Shown here: one piece after another, positions 1 through 5,339 of the stretch
Layout of the letters: every line of letters starts with the position of its first letter
Position numbering within the stretch: the stretch's first letter is position 1
Assembly: GCA_031275525.1 (NCBI GenBank)
Contig: JAISOP010000021.1
Span: 1 to 8,064, forward strand
Direction: 5' to 3'
Origin: Tannerella sp.
GTDB lineage: Bacteria; Bacteroidota; Bacteroidia; Bacteroidales; Tannerellaceae
DNA: 8,064 bases
The notes under the pieces: model-generated
What the model saw: the letters and a program-made list of their open reading frames with translations, nothing else
Database searches by the model: none
What the model was told of the DNA's origin: nothing
Program-made: the position numbers and the translations under genes

Positions 1-18
1 CCCCCCCCCCCCCCCCCC
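1..18. repeat. Poly-C homopolymer run at the window edge (at least 18 C)
   Basis: The window opens with 18 consecutive C, and the true length is unknown because the run touches the edge. Two readings are possible. It may be a real homopolymer that broke an assembly here or is prone to slippage. It may instead be a sequencing artefact: two-colour chemistry produces false poly-G reads, which appear as poly-C on the other strand at contig ends. The position at base 1 favours an artefact or an assembly break. Confidence 0.9.
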
Positions 19-206
19 GGCACAGCCAGCCCGCATCCGGGAGGGAAGAGGCGACCCCCGAGAGAACCGGGTGTGCGGTTGGGTTGGCATACGCCGCCGA
101 CGTGTGGGCCAACGCTGCCCCTGCGCAAGTGTGGACGCGTGCCTTGAACCCGGCGGAGGCGCTGGTTGGGATGACGGTTTGACGCGTTCATTTTTATCTT
201 CTTAGG
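19..206. other. GC-rich edge sequence, no gene assigned
   Basis: This stretch is clearly richer in GC than the spacer that follows. The plus-strand frame ending with TGA at 180-182 is open back to the window edge (about 59 codons, alanine- and proline-rich), but the other two plus frames are also open for over 40 codons. Openness is therefore uninformative, and I recognise no protein family. Short complementary segments (GCACA 20-24 with TGTGC 72-76; CCGG 37-40 with CCGG 67-70) would allow RNA folding, but such pairing is easy to find in GC-rich sequence. It may be the 3' end of an upstream gene or a structured RNA. Confidence 0.3.
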
Positions 207-268
207 GTTGTTCCGGAAATATATTGTTTCAAATCCATCGTAAAAGTATTTATTTTTCCGGCAACAAC
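207..268. repeat. Imperfect inverted repeat in the upstream spacer
   Basis: GTTGTTCCGGAAA at 207-219 is complementary to TTTCCGG (255-261) plus AACAAC (263-268), with C262 as a single-base bulge. That is 13 paired positions around a 35-nt A/T-rich centre. No U-tract follows on the plus strand, so it is not a standard intrinsic terminator. It could be the end of an upstream transcription unit, a protein-binding site or a remnant of a small repeat element. Confidence 0.6.
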
Positions 269-379
269 AGGGGTAATTCTTGAATAATTATTGATAATCA
301 ACAACTATGCCCAAGGATTCAAATATCATCAGGGTCACCGCGAGGGCGCCCCCTACGTTGTTGGCCGACGCAAACCGCA

Positions 380-430
380 GGGGGGGGGGGTGTCGAAAAG
401 TATCGCTCCCTTTTTGACACCCCCTCCTTC
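380..430 (+). repeat. Long hairpin with an 11-G run in its left arm
   Basis: Positions 380-390 are eleven G. The segment 386-400 (GGGGGTGTCGAAAAG) pairs with 410-424 (CTTTTTGACACCCCC) around a 9-nt loop, with one G-U pair. The pairing continues outward to 380/430 if further G-U pairs are allowed, giving up to 21 pairs. The imperfect positions are G-U on the plus strand and would be A-C mismatches on the minus strand, so the fold suits a plus-strand RNA. What follows is pyrimidine-rich but not a U-tract, so this is not a typical terminator. It lies 44 nt before the -33 box of the next gene. It may be a REP-like or miniature element, or a slippage-prone repeat. Confidence 0.75.
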
Positions 431-473
431 CTTGCCTTCTTTGGCGCGGCCCGGGGAAAAAGGAATCCCGTCG

Positions 474-505
474 TTTGGGCGTTTGTTCATACGTTGCTAT
501 CTTTG
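474..505 (+). promoter_or_regulatory. Bacteroidetes-type promoter of the CoA-transferase operon
   Basis: TTTG at 474-477 and TATCTTTG at 498-505 are separated by 20 nt. This fits the -33 TTTG / -7 TAnnTTTG consensus used by the primary sigma factor of Bacteroidetes. Transcription would be expected to start around 510-515, leaving a leader of roughly 25-30 nt before the ATG at 540. The leader is A/T-rich and has no clear Shine-Dalgarno sequence, as is common in this phylum. Confidence 0.75.
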
Positions 506-539
506 TGGCGTGAAATGAGTATATGATAATCTGAAAAAT

Positions 540-2036
540 ATGGCTTTAAAATTCATGGCTGCCGAAGAGGCAGCGCTTCTTGTCAATCACGACGACCGCG
601 TCGGATTCAGCGGGTTCACGCCCTCGGGCTGCCCCAAAATCATCCCCCAGGCCATCGCCAAACGTGCAACAGAAGAGCACGCGAAGGGGAATCCCTTTCA
701 AATCGGAATATTTACGGGCGCGTCCACGGGCGACGGGATAGACGGTGCGCTGGCGCGGGCGAATGCCGTCAAGTTCCGCACGCCCTACCAGTCGAACAAG
801 GACTTGCGGGCGAGGTTGAATGCGCGTGAGGCACAGTATTTCGACCTCCACCTCTCTACCCTGGCACAGGACTTGCGGTACGGCTTCTTCGGCCGTCTGG
901 ACGTGGCGGTGGTCGAGGCGGCCGATGTGACCCCGGAGGGTGAAATCCTCCTGACCGACGCGGTGGGCAATTCGCCGACCTTCTGCCGGATGGCAGACCG
1001 GATATTGGTTGAACTGAACCATTTCCATCCCGGGGAAATACGCGGGATGCACGACCTCTACGAACCGGACGACCCTCCGTACCGCCGCGAAATCCCCATC
1101 TATCGGCCGTCCGACCGGATCGGGAAGCCGGTGCTGAAAGTGGACCCGGCGAAAATCGCGGGCGTGGTGGAGACGACGACGCCCTCGGACGGCAGCACCT
1201 TCACGCCGCTCGACGAGGTGACGCTCCAAATCGGGCGCCATGTGGCCGCTTTCTTAGTCAACGAAATGAAAGTGGGCCGCCTGCCGGCTTCCTTCCTGCC
1301 GCTCCAAAGTGGCGTGGGTAACATCGCCAACGCCGTGCTGGAAGGCCTGGGCGAGAACGAAAGCATCCCGCCCTTCAGCATCTACACCGAGGTGATCCAG
1401 GATGCCGTCATCAAACTCATGAAACAGGGACGGGTCCGGTTCGCCAGCGGCTGTTCGCTCACTCTCAGCAAGGAGGCGCTGCACGAGGTGTATTCCAACC
1501 TGTCTTTCTACAAGGACAAGTTCCTGCTCCGCCCGCAGGAAATATCCAACAATCCCGAAGTGGTCCGCCGGCTGGGCCTGATCACTATCAACACGGCGCT
1601 GGAAGTCGATATTTTCGGGAATATCAATTCGACGCACGTCTCGGGCACGCGGATGATGAACGGCATCGGCGGTTCGGGCGACTTTGCACGCAGCGCCTAC
1701 CTGTCGGTCTTCACCACGCCTTCGACGGCCAAGGAGGGTAGAATCAGCGCATTTGTGCCGATGGTCTCGCACGTGGATCACAGCGAACATTCCGTCAAAA
1801 TCATCGTCTCCGAATACGGCGTGGCCGACCTGCGCGGCACTTCGCCCCTCCAGCGGGCACGCCTGATCATCGACCATTGTGCGCATCCCGACTATCGCCC
1901 GCTCCTGCACGAATACCTGAACCGGGGCGTTGCCGGACATACGCCGCAAGACCTCAAGGCTTGTTTTGCCTTCCATCATGCGTTGGCCGACCGGGGCGAC
2001 ATGCATCTGGTGGACTGGAACCACTACCCGCTCTAA
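540..2036 (+). CDS. Acetyl-CoA hydrolase / succinyl-CoA:acetate CoA-transferase family protein
   Basis: A complete 498-residue protein of the class I CoA-transferase family, which includes Cat1/AarC-type succinyl-CoA:acetate CoA-transferases and proteins annotated as acetyl-CoA hydrolase. These cytoplasmic enzymes move CoA between acyl groups through a glutamyl-CoA thioester. Visible signatures are SGVGNIANAVLEGL (257-270), the segment YTEVIQD with E284 as the likely catalytic glutamate, the glycine-rich GIGGSGDF (375-382) and EYGVADLRG (425-433). Length is normal for the family. ATG 540 is chosen because it sits just behind a strong promoter; M6 is a possible alternative. In a fermenting Bacteroidetes the likely role is linking acetate with succinate or propionate metabolism, but substrate choice (acetate, succinate, propionate, butyrate) cannot be read from sequence. 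It is the first gene of a three-gene cluster, 9 nt before sufS. Confidence 0.93.
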   Translation: MALKFMAAEEAALLVNHDDRVGFSGFTPSGCPKIIPQAIAKRATEEHAKGNPFQIGIFTGASTGDGIDGALARANAVKFRTPYQSNKDLRARLNAREAQYFDLHLSTLAQDLRYGFFGRLDVAVVEAADVTPEGEILLTDAVGNSPTFCRMADRILVELNHFHPGEIRGMHDLYEPDDPPYRREIPIYRPSDRIGKPVLKVDPAKIAGVVETTTPSDGSTFTPLDEVTLQIGRHVAAFLVNEMKVGRLPASFLPLQSGVGNIANAVLEGLGENESIPPFSIYTEVIQDAVIKLMKQGRVRFASGCSLTLSKEALHEVYSNLSFYKDKFLLRPQEISNNPEVVRRLGLITINTALEVDIFGNINSTHVSGTRMMNGIGGSGDFARSAYLSVFTTPSTAKEGRISAFVPMVSHVDHSEHSVKIIVSEYGVADLRGTSPLQRARLIIDHCAHPDYRPLLHEYLNRGVAGHTPQDLKACFAFHHALADRGDMHLVDWNHYPL

Positions 2037-2045
2037 ATTGCCTTC

Positions 2046-3245
2046 ATGTTGGACCTCGCCTCCGTTCGTTCGGATTTCCCAATCCTGCAACACCAAGTGT
2101 ACGGTCAGCCGTTAGTCTATCTCGACAACGCAGCCACGACGCAGAAACCGCGCTGCGTGGTCGAGAAGTTGACGGAGGGTTATTACCATACCAATGCCAA
2201 TATTCACCGCGGCGTGCACTTCCTCAGCCGGCAGGCTACCGAAGCGCACGAAGCGGCGCGGGAGACGGTGCGGCGATTCCTGAACGCCCGCTCCGCGAAG
2301 GAAATTATCTTTACCCGCGGTACGACCGAGGCGATCAATATGCTGGCCTCGAGCTACGGCAAGGCGTTCATGCAGCCGGGCGACGAGGTGATTGTCACCG
2401 CCATGGAACATCATTCCAACATCGTCCCCTGGCAGTTGCAGGGGATGAGGCTGAAGGTGATCCCCATCAACGAACGGGGCGAGTTGGAGATGGAGGCCTA
2501 TGAACGGTTATTTACCGGACGGACGCGCCTGGTGGCCGTCACGCATGTGTCCAACGTGCTGGGGACGGTCAATCCGGTGGAAGACATGATCCGGATCGCC
2601 CGGCGGCGCCAGGTTCCCGTGCTGGTGGACGGGGCGCAGGCGGTGGCGCATAGACCCGTGGACGTGCAGGCGCTGGATGCCGACTTCTATGCCTTCTCCG
2701 GACATAAAATTTATGCGCCCACGGGCATCGGCGTGCTGTACGGCAAAGAAAACTGGCTCGACCGCCTCCCGCCCTACCAGGGCGGCGGCGAAATGATTGC
2801 TTCCGTATCTTTCGAGAAGACGAGTTTCAACGAACTGCCCTACAAGTTTGAAGCCGGTACGCCGGACTGTATCGGGAGTACGGCGCTGGCGGAGGCGTTG
2901 CGCTACCTGTCTTCCTTCGGCTGGGAGGCCCTGGCCGCCCACGAGGAGGCGTTGCTGGATTATGCCACACAGCGGCTGGCCGGCGCGGGGGCGCACCTCT
3001 TCGGACAGGCGGCGGCGAAAAGCGGCGTGGTGTCCTTTCAACTGGGGACGATTCACCCCTACGACCTGGGGATGTTGCTGGACGGGCTGGGGATTGCGGT
3101 GCGCACGGGGCATCACTGTGCGGAACCGCTGATGCGGGTCCTGGGCGTGGAGGGTACCGTACGCGCTTCGTTTGCCCTCTACAATACGAAGGAAGAAATA
3201 GACGCGCTGATGGCGGGTATCGAACGGGTGAAAGGGATGTTTTGA
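2046..3245 (+). CDS. sufS: SufS-type cysteine desulfurase
   Basis: A complete 399-residue PLP-dependent group II cysteine desulfurase. It removes sulfur from cysteine as an enzyme-bound persulfide for Fe-S cluster assembly, leaving alanine. Visible features are YLDNAATTQKP near the N-terminus (25-35), the EHHSN histidines (122-123), VDGAQ with D195 contacting PLP, the PLP lysine K221 in SGHKIYAPTGIGVLYG, and the sulfur-accepting C358 in RTGHHCAEPLM, followed by RASFALYNTKEEID. The segment RTGHHCAEPLM and the length separate SufS from IscS/NifS. It starts 9 nt after the CoA-transferase and its stop directly abuts the start of rnhB. No sufB, sufC, sufD or sufE gene is in the window, so partners must be elsewhere. 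Other group II desulfurases (CsdA-like) are hard to exclude, but SufS is the best call. Confidence 0.93.
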   Translation: MLDLASVRSDFPILQHQVYGQPLVYLDNAATTQKPRCVVEKLTEGYYHTNANIHRGVHFLSRQATEAHEAARETVRRFLNARSAKEIIFTRGTTEAINMLASSYGKAFMQPGDEVIVTAMEHHSNIVPWQLQGMRLKVIPINERGELEMEAYERLFTGRTRLVAVTHVSNVLGTVNPVEDMIRIARRRQVPVLVDGAQAVAHRPVDVQALDADFYAFSGHKIYAPTGIGVLYGKENWLDRLPPYQGGGEMIASVSFEKTSFNELPYKFEAGTPDCIGSTALAEALRYLSSFGWEALAAHEEALLDYATQRLAGAGAHLFGQAAAKSGVVSFQLGTIHPYDLGMLLDGLGIAVRTGHHCAEPLMRVLGVEGTVRASFALYNTKEEIDALMAGIERVKGMF

Positions 3246-3860
3246 ATGGCGCTGCGGCCTTATTTGAAAGCGAATTGCGTGGAAGCGGGTTGCGACGAAG
3301 CCGGGCGGGGATGCCTGGCGGGTGCGGTGTACGCGGCGGCGGTGATCCTGCCGCGGGACTTCCACCATGCCGGCCTGAAGGATAGCAAACTCTTGAGCGC
3401 GAAGAAACGCTACGAACTGCGTACCGTCATCGAACGGGAGGCAGTCGCCTGGGCAACGGGCTTTGTCGCGCCGGAGGAAATTGACCGTATCCATATCCTG
3501 AAAGCTTCTTTCCTGGCCATGCACCGCGCCGTCGAACAACTGGAAACGCTTCCCGAACACTTGCTGATCGACGGCAACCGTTTCATCCCCTATCCGGGTA
3601 TTCCCCATACAACGGTGGTCAAGGGTGACGGCCTGTACCAGAGTGTTGCGGCGGCCTCCATACTGGCCAAGACTTACCGCGATGACTACATGAGCCGCCT
3701 GGCCGAAGTCTATCCGGCTTACCAATGGGCCAAAAACAAGGGCTATCCCACACCGGCACACCGCGAGGCTATCCGTAAATACGGCCCTACCCCTTTTCAC
3801 CGGAAAAGTTTCACCCTCCTCCCGCCCCAACAACTTTCAATAGCCTTTCCCGACTGCTAA
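3246..3860 (+). CDS. rnhB: Ribonuclease HII
   Basis: A complete 204-residue type 2 RNase H. It cleaves the RNA strand of RNA-DNA hybrids and cuts 5' of single ribonucleotides embedded in DNA, starting ribonucleotide excision repair. The signature AGCDEAGRGCLAG carries D17 and E18. The other acidic residues are D109 in LLIDGNR and D128 in VKGDGLYQSVAAASILAK, giving the expected DEDD-type metal site. KGYPTPAHREAIRKYGPTPFHRKSF near the C-terminus is the usual tail of the family. Length is typical. The ATG follows the sufS TGA with no gap, so translation is probably coupled. No convincing plus-strand terminator follows: the hairpin at 3915-3938 has its U-tract only on the minus strand. Confidence 0.96.
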   Translation: MALRPYLKANCVEAGCDEAGRGCLAGAVYAAAVILPRDFHHAGLKDSKLLSAKKRYELRTVIEREAVAWATGFVAPEEIDRIHILKASFLAMHRAVEQLETLPEHLLIDGNRFIPYPGIPHTTVVKGDGLYQSVAAASILAKTYRDDYMSRLAEVYPAYQWAKNKGYPTPAHREAIRKYGPTPFHRKSFTLLPPQQLSIAFPDC

Positions 3861-3904
3861 GGCGCTCAGGATATAAATGTATCCCGGCTGCGCCCCCGGC
3901 CCTC

Positions 3905-4031
3905 CTAAAAAAACAAAGCCGGAAGTGACTCCGGCCTTGAAAGCATCGACTAAGCTGAAAATTTATTTGTACTATTTGGTTACGTAAAAAATGATCTTCG
4001 CTTTTTTAGAAAAAAGGTATGTATTGCAATT
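3905..4031 (-). ncRNA. Candidate small RNA in the rnhB/queE gap
   Basis: A minus-strand promoter-like element (4068 to 4038) and the intrinsic terminator ending near 3907 bound a transcript of about 125 nt. The only ATG-initiated reading frame I see on that strand within it is a 13-codon frame running into the terminator, so a protein product is unlikely. Inside it, C-TTTTTT / AAAAAA-G (4016 to 4010 with 4007 to 4001) can form a short A/U hairpin. I do not recognise an RNA family. The alternative is that this is only the long 3' untranslated region of queDE with a chance promoter match. Existence, ends and function are all inferred. Confidence 0.33.
3907..3938 (-). terminator. Intrinsic terminator on the minus strand
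   Basis: On the minus strand AAGGCCGGA (3938 to 3930) pairs with TCCGGCTTT (3923 to 3915) around a 6-nt loop. This gives nine pairs including one G-U, followed by TTTGTTTTTTT (3917 to 3907). The wobble pair exists only on the minus strand; on the plus strand it is an A-C mismatch and the U-tract is absent. The functional direction is therefore minus. It faces the end of rnhB and lies more than 200 nt past the queE stop, so it may end queDE read-through or a separate small transcript. Confidence 0.7.
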
Positions 4032-4037
4032 CGGATA

Positions 4038-4068
4038 CAAAGGTAAAGGGTCTCCGGAAGGTGTGAAA
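4038..4068 (-). promoter_or_regulatory. Orphan Bacteroidetes-type promoter on the minus strand
   Basis: Read on the minus strand, TTTC (4068 to 4065), a 19-nt spacer and TACCTTTG (4045 to 4038) match the TTTG / TAnnTTTG consensus with one deviation in the -33 box. There is no protein-coding gene downstream before the terminator at 3907, which makes it an orphan promoter or the start of a small RNA. A start near 4031 is expected. Confidence 0.45.
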
Positions 4069-4078
4069 TACCCATAAA

Positions 4079-4116
4079 TGGCGATTTTCAGGGCGCTCTC
4101 TCCCTATTTATCGCCA
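4079..4116 (-). terminator. Hairpin just downstream of queE (possible 3' end)
   Basis: TGGCGAT (4079-4085) pairs with ATCGCCA (4110-4116), and inside this AGGG (4090-4093) pairs with CCCT (4102-4105), separated by a symmetric 4-by-4 internal loop. On the minus strand it begins 29 nt after the queE stop. Only a mixed A/T stretch follows, not a clean U-tract, so it may be a weak terminator, a stabilising 3' structure or an operator-like site. Confidence 0.4.
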
Positions 4117-4145
4117 CAAAGGGCGTGTCTTAATTCATGGGAACC

Positions 4146-4730
4146 TCATTGGATGCCGATGAGTTTATGGATTTGCAGGCTCAAGCGCCATTCCGGGCGC
4201 CGTTTGATTTGTTCCACGCAATAATTGATATTGGCACGCGTGACGGCTGCCTCTGCCGCGAACACGGGACTCAGGAAGTAATGCCGGGCCTCCGGCAACG
4301 CAGAGAGCGCCGGCAGGAGGTCTCCCTTCCTGACCGGCAAGCGGATTTCACTGACGCGCGGGTTCACCCGCTTGGCATAGTCCGTCGTTCCTTTGGGGCT
4401 GACAACCGTATAGTCCAACAGCGGGGAAAGCGGCTTGTGTCCGTTGCTTTCGATGGCCTGCCGGTAGCCTGCCCGCTTGAACAAGGCAAGGATTTCGTCT
4501 GTCAACTGGAGGGTAGGCTCTCCGCCCGTCCATACAATCCATTGGCAGGGAAACGCCCGGATGTGCGCAAGCGCTTCCCCGGTTTCCATGACGGTTCCGC
4601 CGCTATCATCCGTGTCGCAAAAATCACACCGCAGGTTGCATCCGCTCAGGCGGATAAAAATCGAAGCTTCCCCCTGGCGTCCGCCTTCCCCTTGCAGGGA
4701 ATAGAAAATTTCCTTGACATTAAGGCTCAT
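4146..4730 (-). CDS. queE: 7-carboxy-7-deazaguanine synthase
   Basis: A complete 194-residue radical SAM enzyme. It converts 6-carboxy-5,6,7,8-tetrahydropterin to 7-carboxy-7-deazaguanine, the ring-contraction step towards preQ0, preQ1 and queuosine in tRNA. The SAM cluster motif is C31-x3-C35-x2-C38 (GCNLRCDFCDTD). Also visible are FYSLQGEG near the N-terminus, the glycine-rich WTGGEPTLQ (67-75), ESNGHKPL (94-101), the VSPKG segment (110-114) and the C-terminal SLQIHKLIGIQ. Length is normal. The ATG lies inside the end of queD, an 11-nt overlap in a different frame, so the two are almost certainly co-transcribed and possibly translationally coupled. The product is the substrate of QueC, which is not in the window. 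Confidence 0.96.
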   Translation of the reverse strand: MSLNVKEIFYSLQGEGGRQGEASIFIRLSGCNLRCDFCDTDDSGGTVMETGEALAHIRAFPCQWIVWTGGEPTLQLTDEILALFKRAGYRQAIESNGHKPLSPLLDYTVVSPKGTTDYAKRVNPRVSEIRLPVRKGDLLPALSALPEARHYFLSPVFAAEAAVTRANINYCVEQIKRRPEWRLSLQIHKLIGIQ

Positions 4731-5073
4731 AAAAGCAGGAGGTTTGAGGGGTTTCGCTCACTTCCACCGCGTAGAGTTCGGGAATCTCCGGCTTGAAACG
4801 TTCATAGAGGAAACGGGCGATGTTTTCGGAGGTGGGATGCGAGGGAAGGATATCGTTCAGGTGGCGGTGATCCAGTGTCTCTTCGATGAATTGCTTCACC
4901 GTTTGCAAGGCTTTGTAATCCTTTACAAAGCCGTATTCGTCCAGCGTCTCCGACTTCAGGTGCACGGTAATCCGGTAATTATGCCCATGCATCCGTGCAC
5001 AGGGATGGCCCTCTTCCAAAAGATCCAGTACATGGGAAGCCGAAAAGGAAAACTGTTTGCTTATTTTATACAT
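4720..5073 (-). CDS. queD: 6-carboxy-5,6,7,8-tetrahydropterin synthase
   Basis: A 117-residue member of the 6-pyruvoyl-tetrahydropterin synthase / QueD family. It makes 6-carboxytetrahydropterin from dihydroneopterin triphosphate, the step before QueE. Zinc ligands are H14 (FSASH), H29 and H31 (ARMHGHNY), and C25 in HPCARMHGHNY is the catalytic cysteine. VKDY (50-53), LDHRHLN (67-73), PTSENIA (80-86) and VEVSETP (103-109) are all typical. The frame is open upstream to an ATG at 5172, but that would add 33 unlike residues. MYKISKQFSFSASH is the usual N-terminus, and a promoter-like TACATTTG lies within the would-be extension, so I place the start at 5073. GGAG sits close before this ATG. It is the first gene of a queD-queE pair. 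The short leader does not resemble a preQ1 riboswitch. Confidence 0.94.
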   Translation of the reverse strand: MYKISKQFSFSASHVLDLLEEGHPCARMHGHNYRITVHLKSETLDEYGFVKDYKALQTVKQFIEETLDHRHLNDILPSHPTSENIARFLYERFKPEIPELYAVEVSETPQTSCFYEP

Positions 5074-5125
5074 ACTCCGGTTGCTTCTATTTGTTTTGAA
5101 CGTCAGACTGTTGTTTGCGACACTG

Positions 5126-5154
5126 CAAATGTATTGTTTTTTGGAGACAAAAAA
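5126..5154 (-). promoter_or_regulatory. Promoter candidate for queD-queE
   Basis: On the minus strand TACATTTG (5133 to 5126) is a full match to the Bacteroidetes -7 box. The -33 region upstream is only T-rich (TTTT at 5154 to 5151, 17-nt spacing), a partial match. A start near 5119 would give a leader of about 46 nt before the queD ATG at 5073, consistent with the shorter start. Confidence 0.5.
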
Positions 5155-5239
5155 TGTGTGCGGCAGTATCAAAGAGGAAGAATGAGTATTCCGTAGAACA
5201 AAAACACACGAATCAGCAAGATTATCCGTTTATTATACG

Positions 5240-5247
5240 TACTTTTA
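5240..5247 (+). promoter_or_regulatory. Weak -7 box candidate for recJ
   Basis: TACTTTTA matches TAnnTTTG at five of six fixed positions, but I see no TTTG at the proper distance upstream. If real, transcription would begin near 5254, just where the paired leader element (5255-5310) starts. I saw no better plus-strand promoter in the 5173-5339 spacer. Confidence 0.25.
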
Positions 5248-5254
5248 CAAGTTC

Positions 5255-5310
5255 AACAGGTTAAACGCCACAACGCTGCCGGAGCGGCAGAGAAGCGCCG
5301 AGAACCTGTT
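5255..5310 (+). other. Two-tier inverted repeat in the recJ leader
   Basis: AACAGGTT (5255-5262) and AACCTGTT (5303-5310) form a perfect 8-bp outer stem. Between them CTGCCG (5276-5281) and CGGCAG (5285-5290) form a 6-bp hairpin with a GAG loop. The stems are joined by unpaired 13- and 12-nt strands containing related CGCC-type words. It ends 29 nt before the recJ ATG. No U-tract follows, so it is not a terminator. It could be a leader RNA element controlling recJ-recQ, or a protein-binding DNA site in the divergent spacer with queD. Confidence 0.55.
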
Positions 5311-5339
5311 TTCCGGAGAAAATAATAAAAACAAATATA

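Noticed and set aside
20..78. A cobalamin-riboswitch-like look (GGGAGGGAAGAGGCGACC near 39-56)
   Set aside because: The B12-box (AGCCAGGAGACC-type) is not present and the downstream gene is not a typical cobalamin-regulated one; the pairing is what GC-rich sequence gives by chance.
3..182. A possible C-terminal fragment of an upstream protein ending with TGA at 180-182
   Set aside because: All three plus frames are open for over 40 codons in this GC-rich stretch, the start would be a poly-C-encoded proline run, and no family is recognisable. Kept only as unassigned sequence.
291..518. A 75-codon plus-strand frame in the upstream spacer
   Set aside because: It runs through the poly-G hairpin and over the promoter of the next gene, has low-complexity Gly/Pro content and resembles no family I know.
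3991..4077. A 28-codon plus-strand frame (MIFAFLEKR...) in the rnhB/queE gap
   Set aside because: No promoter or ribosome site supports it, and it lies antisense across the candidate minus-strand promoter and RNA.
4137..4796. A 219-codon plus-strand frame across queE and the end of queD
   Set aside because: It is antisense to two well-identified genes with intact catalytic motifs, and its translation has no recognisable domain.
5074..5120. A preQ1 riboswitch in the queD leader
   Set aside because: The leader is short and A-rich and lacks the preQ1-I hairpin and A-rich tail pattern; queD and queE regulation by preQ1 is known elsewhere but is not visible here.
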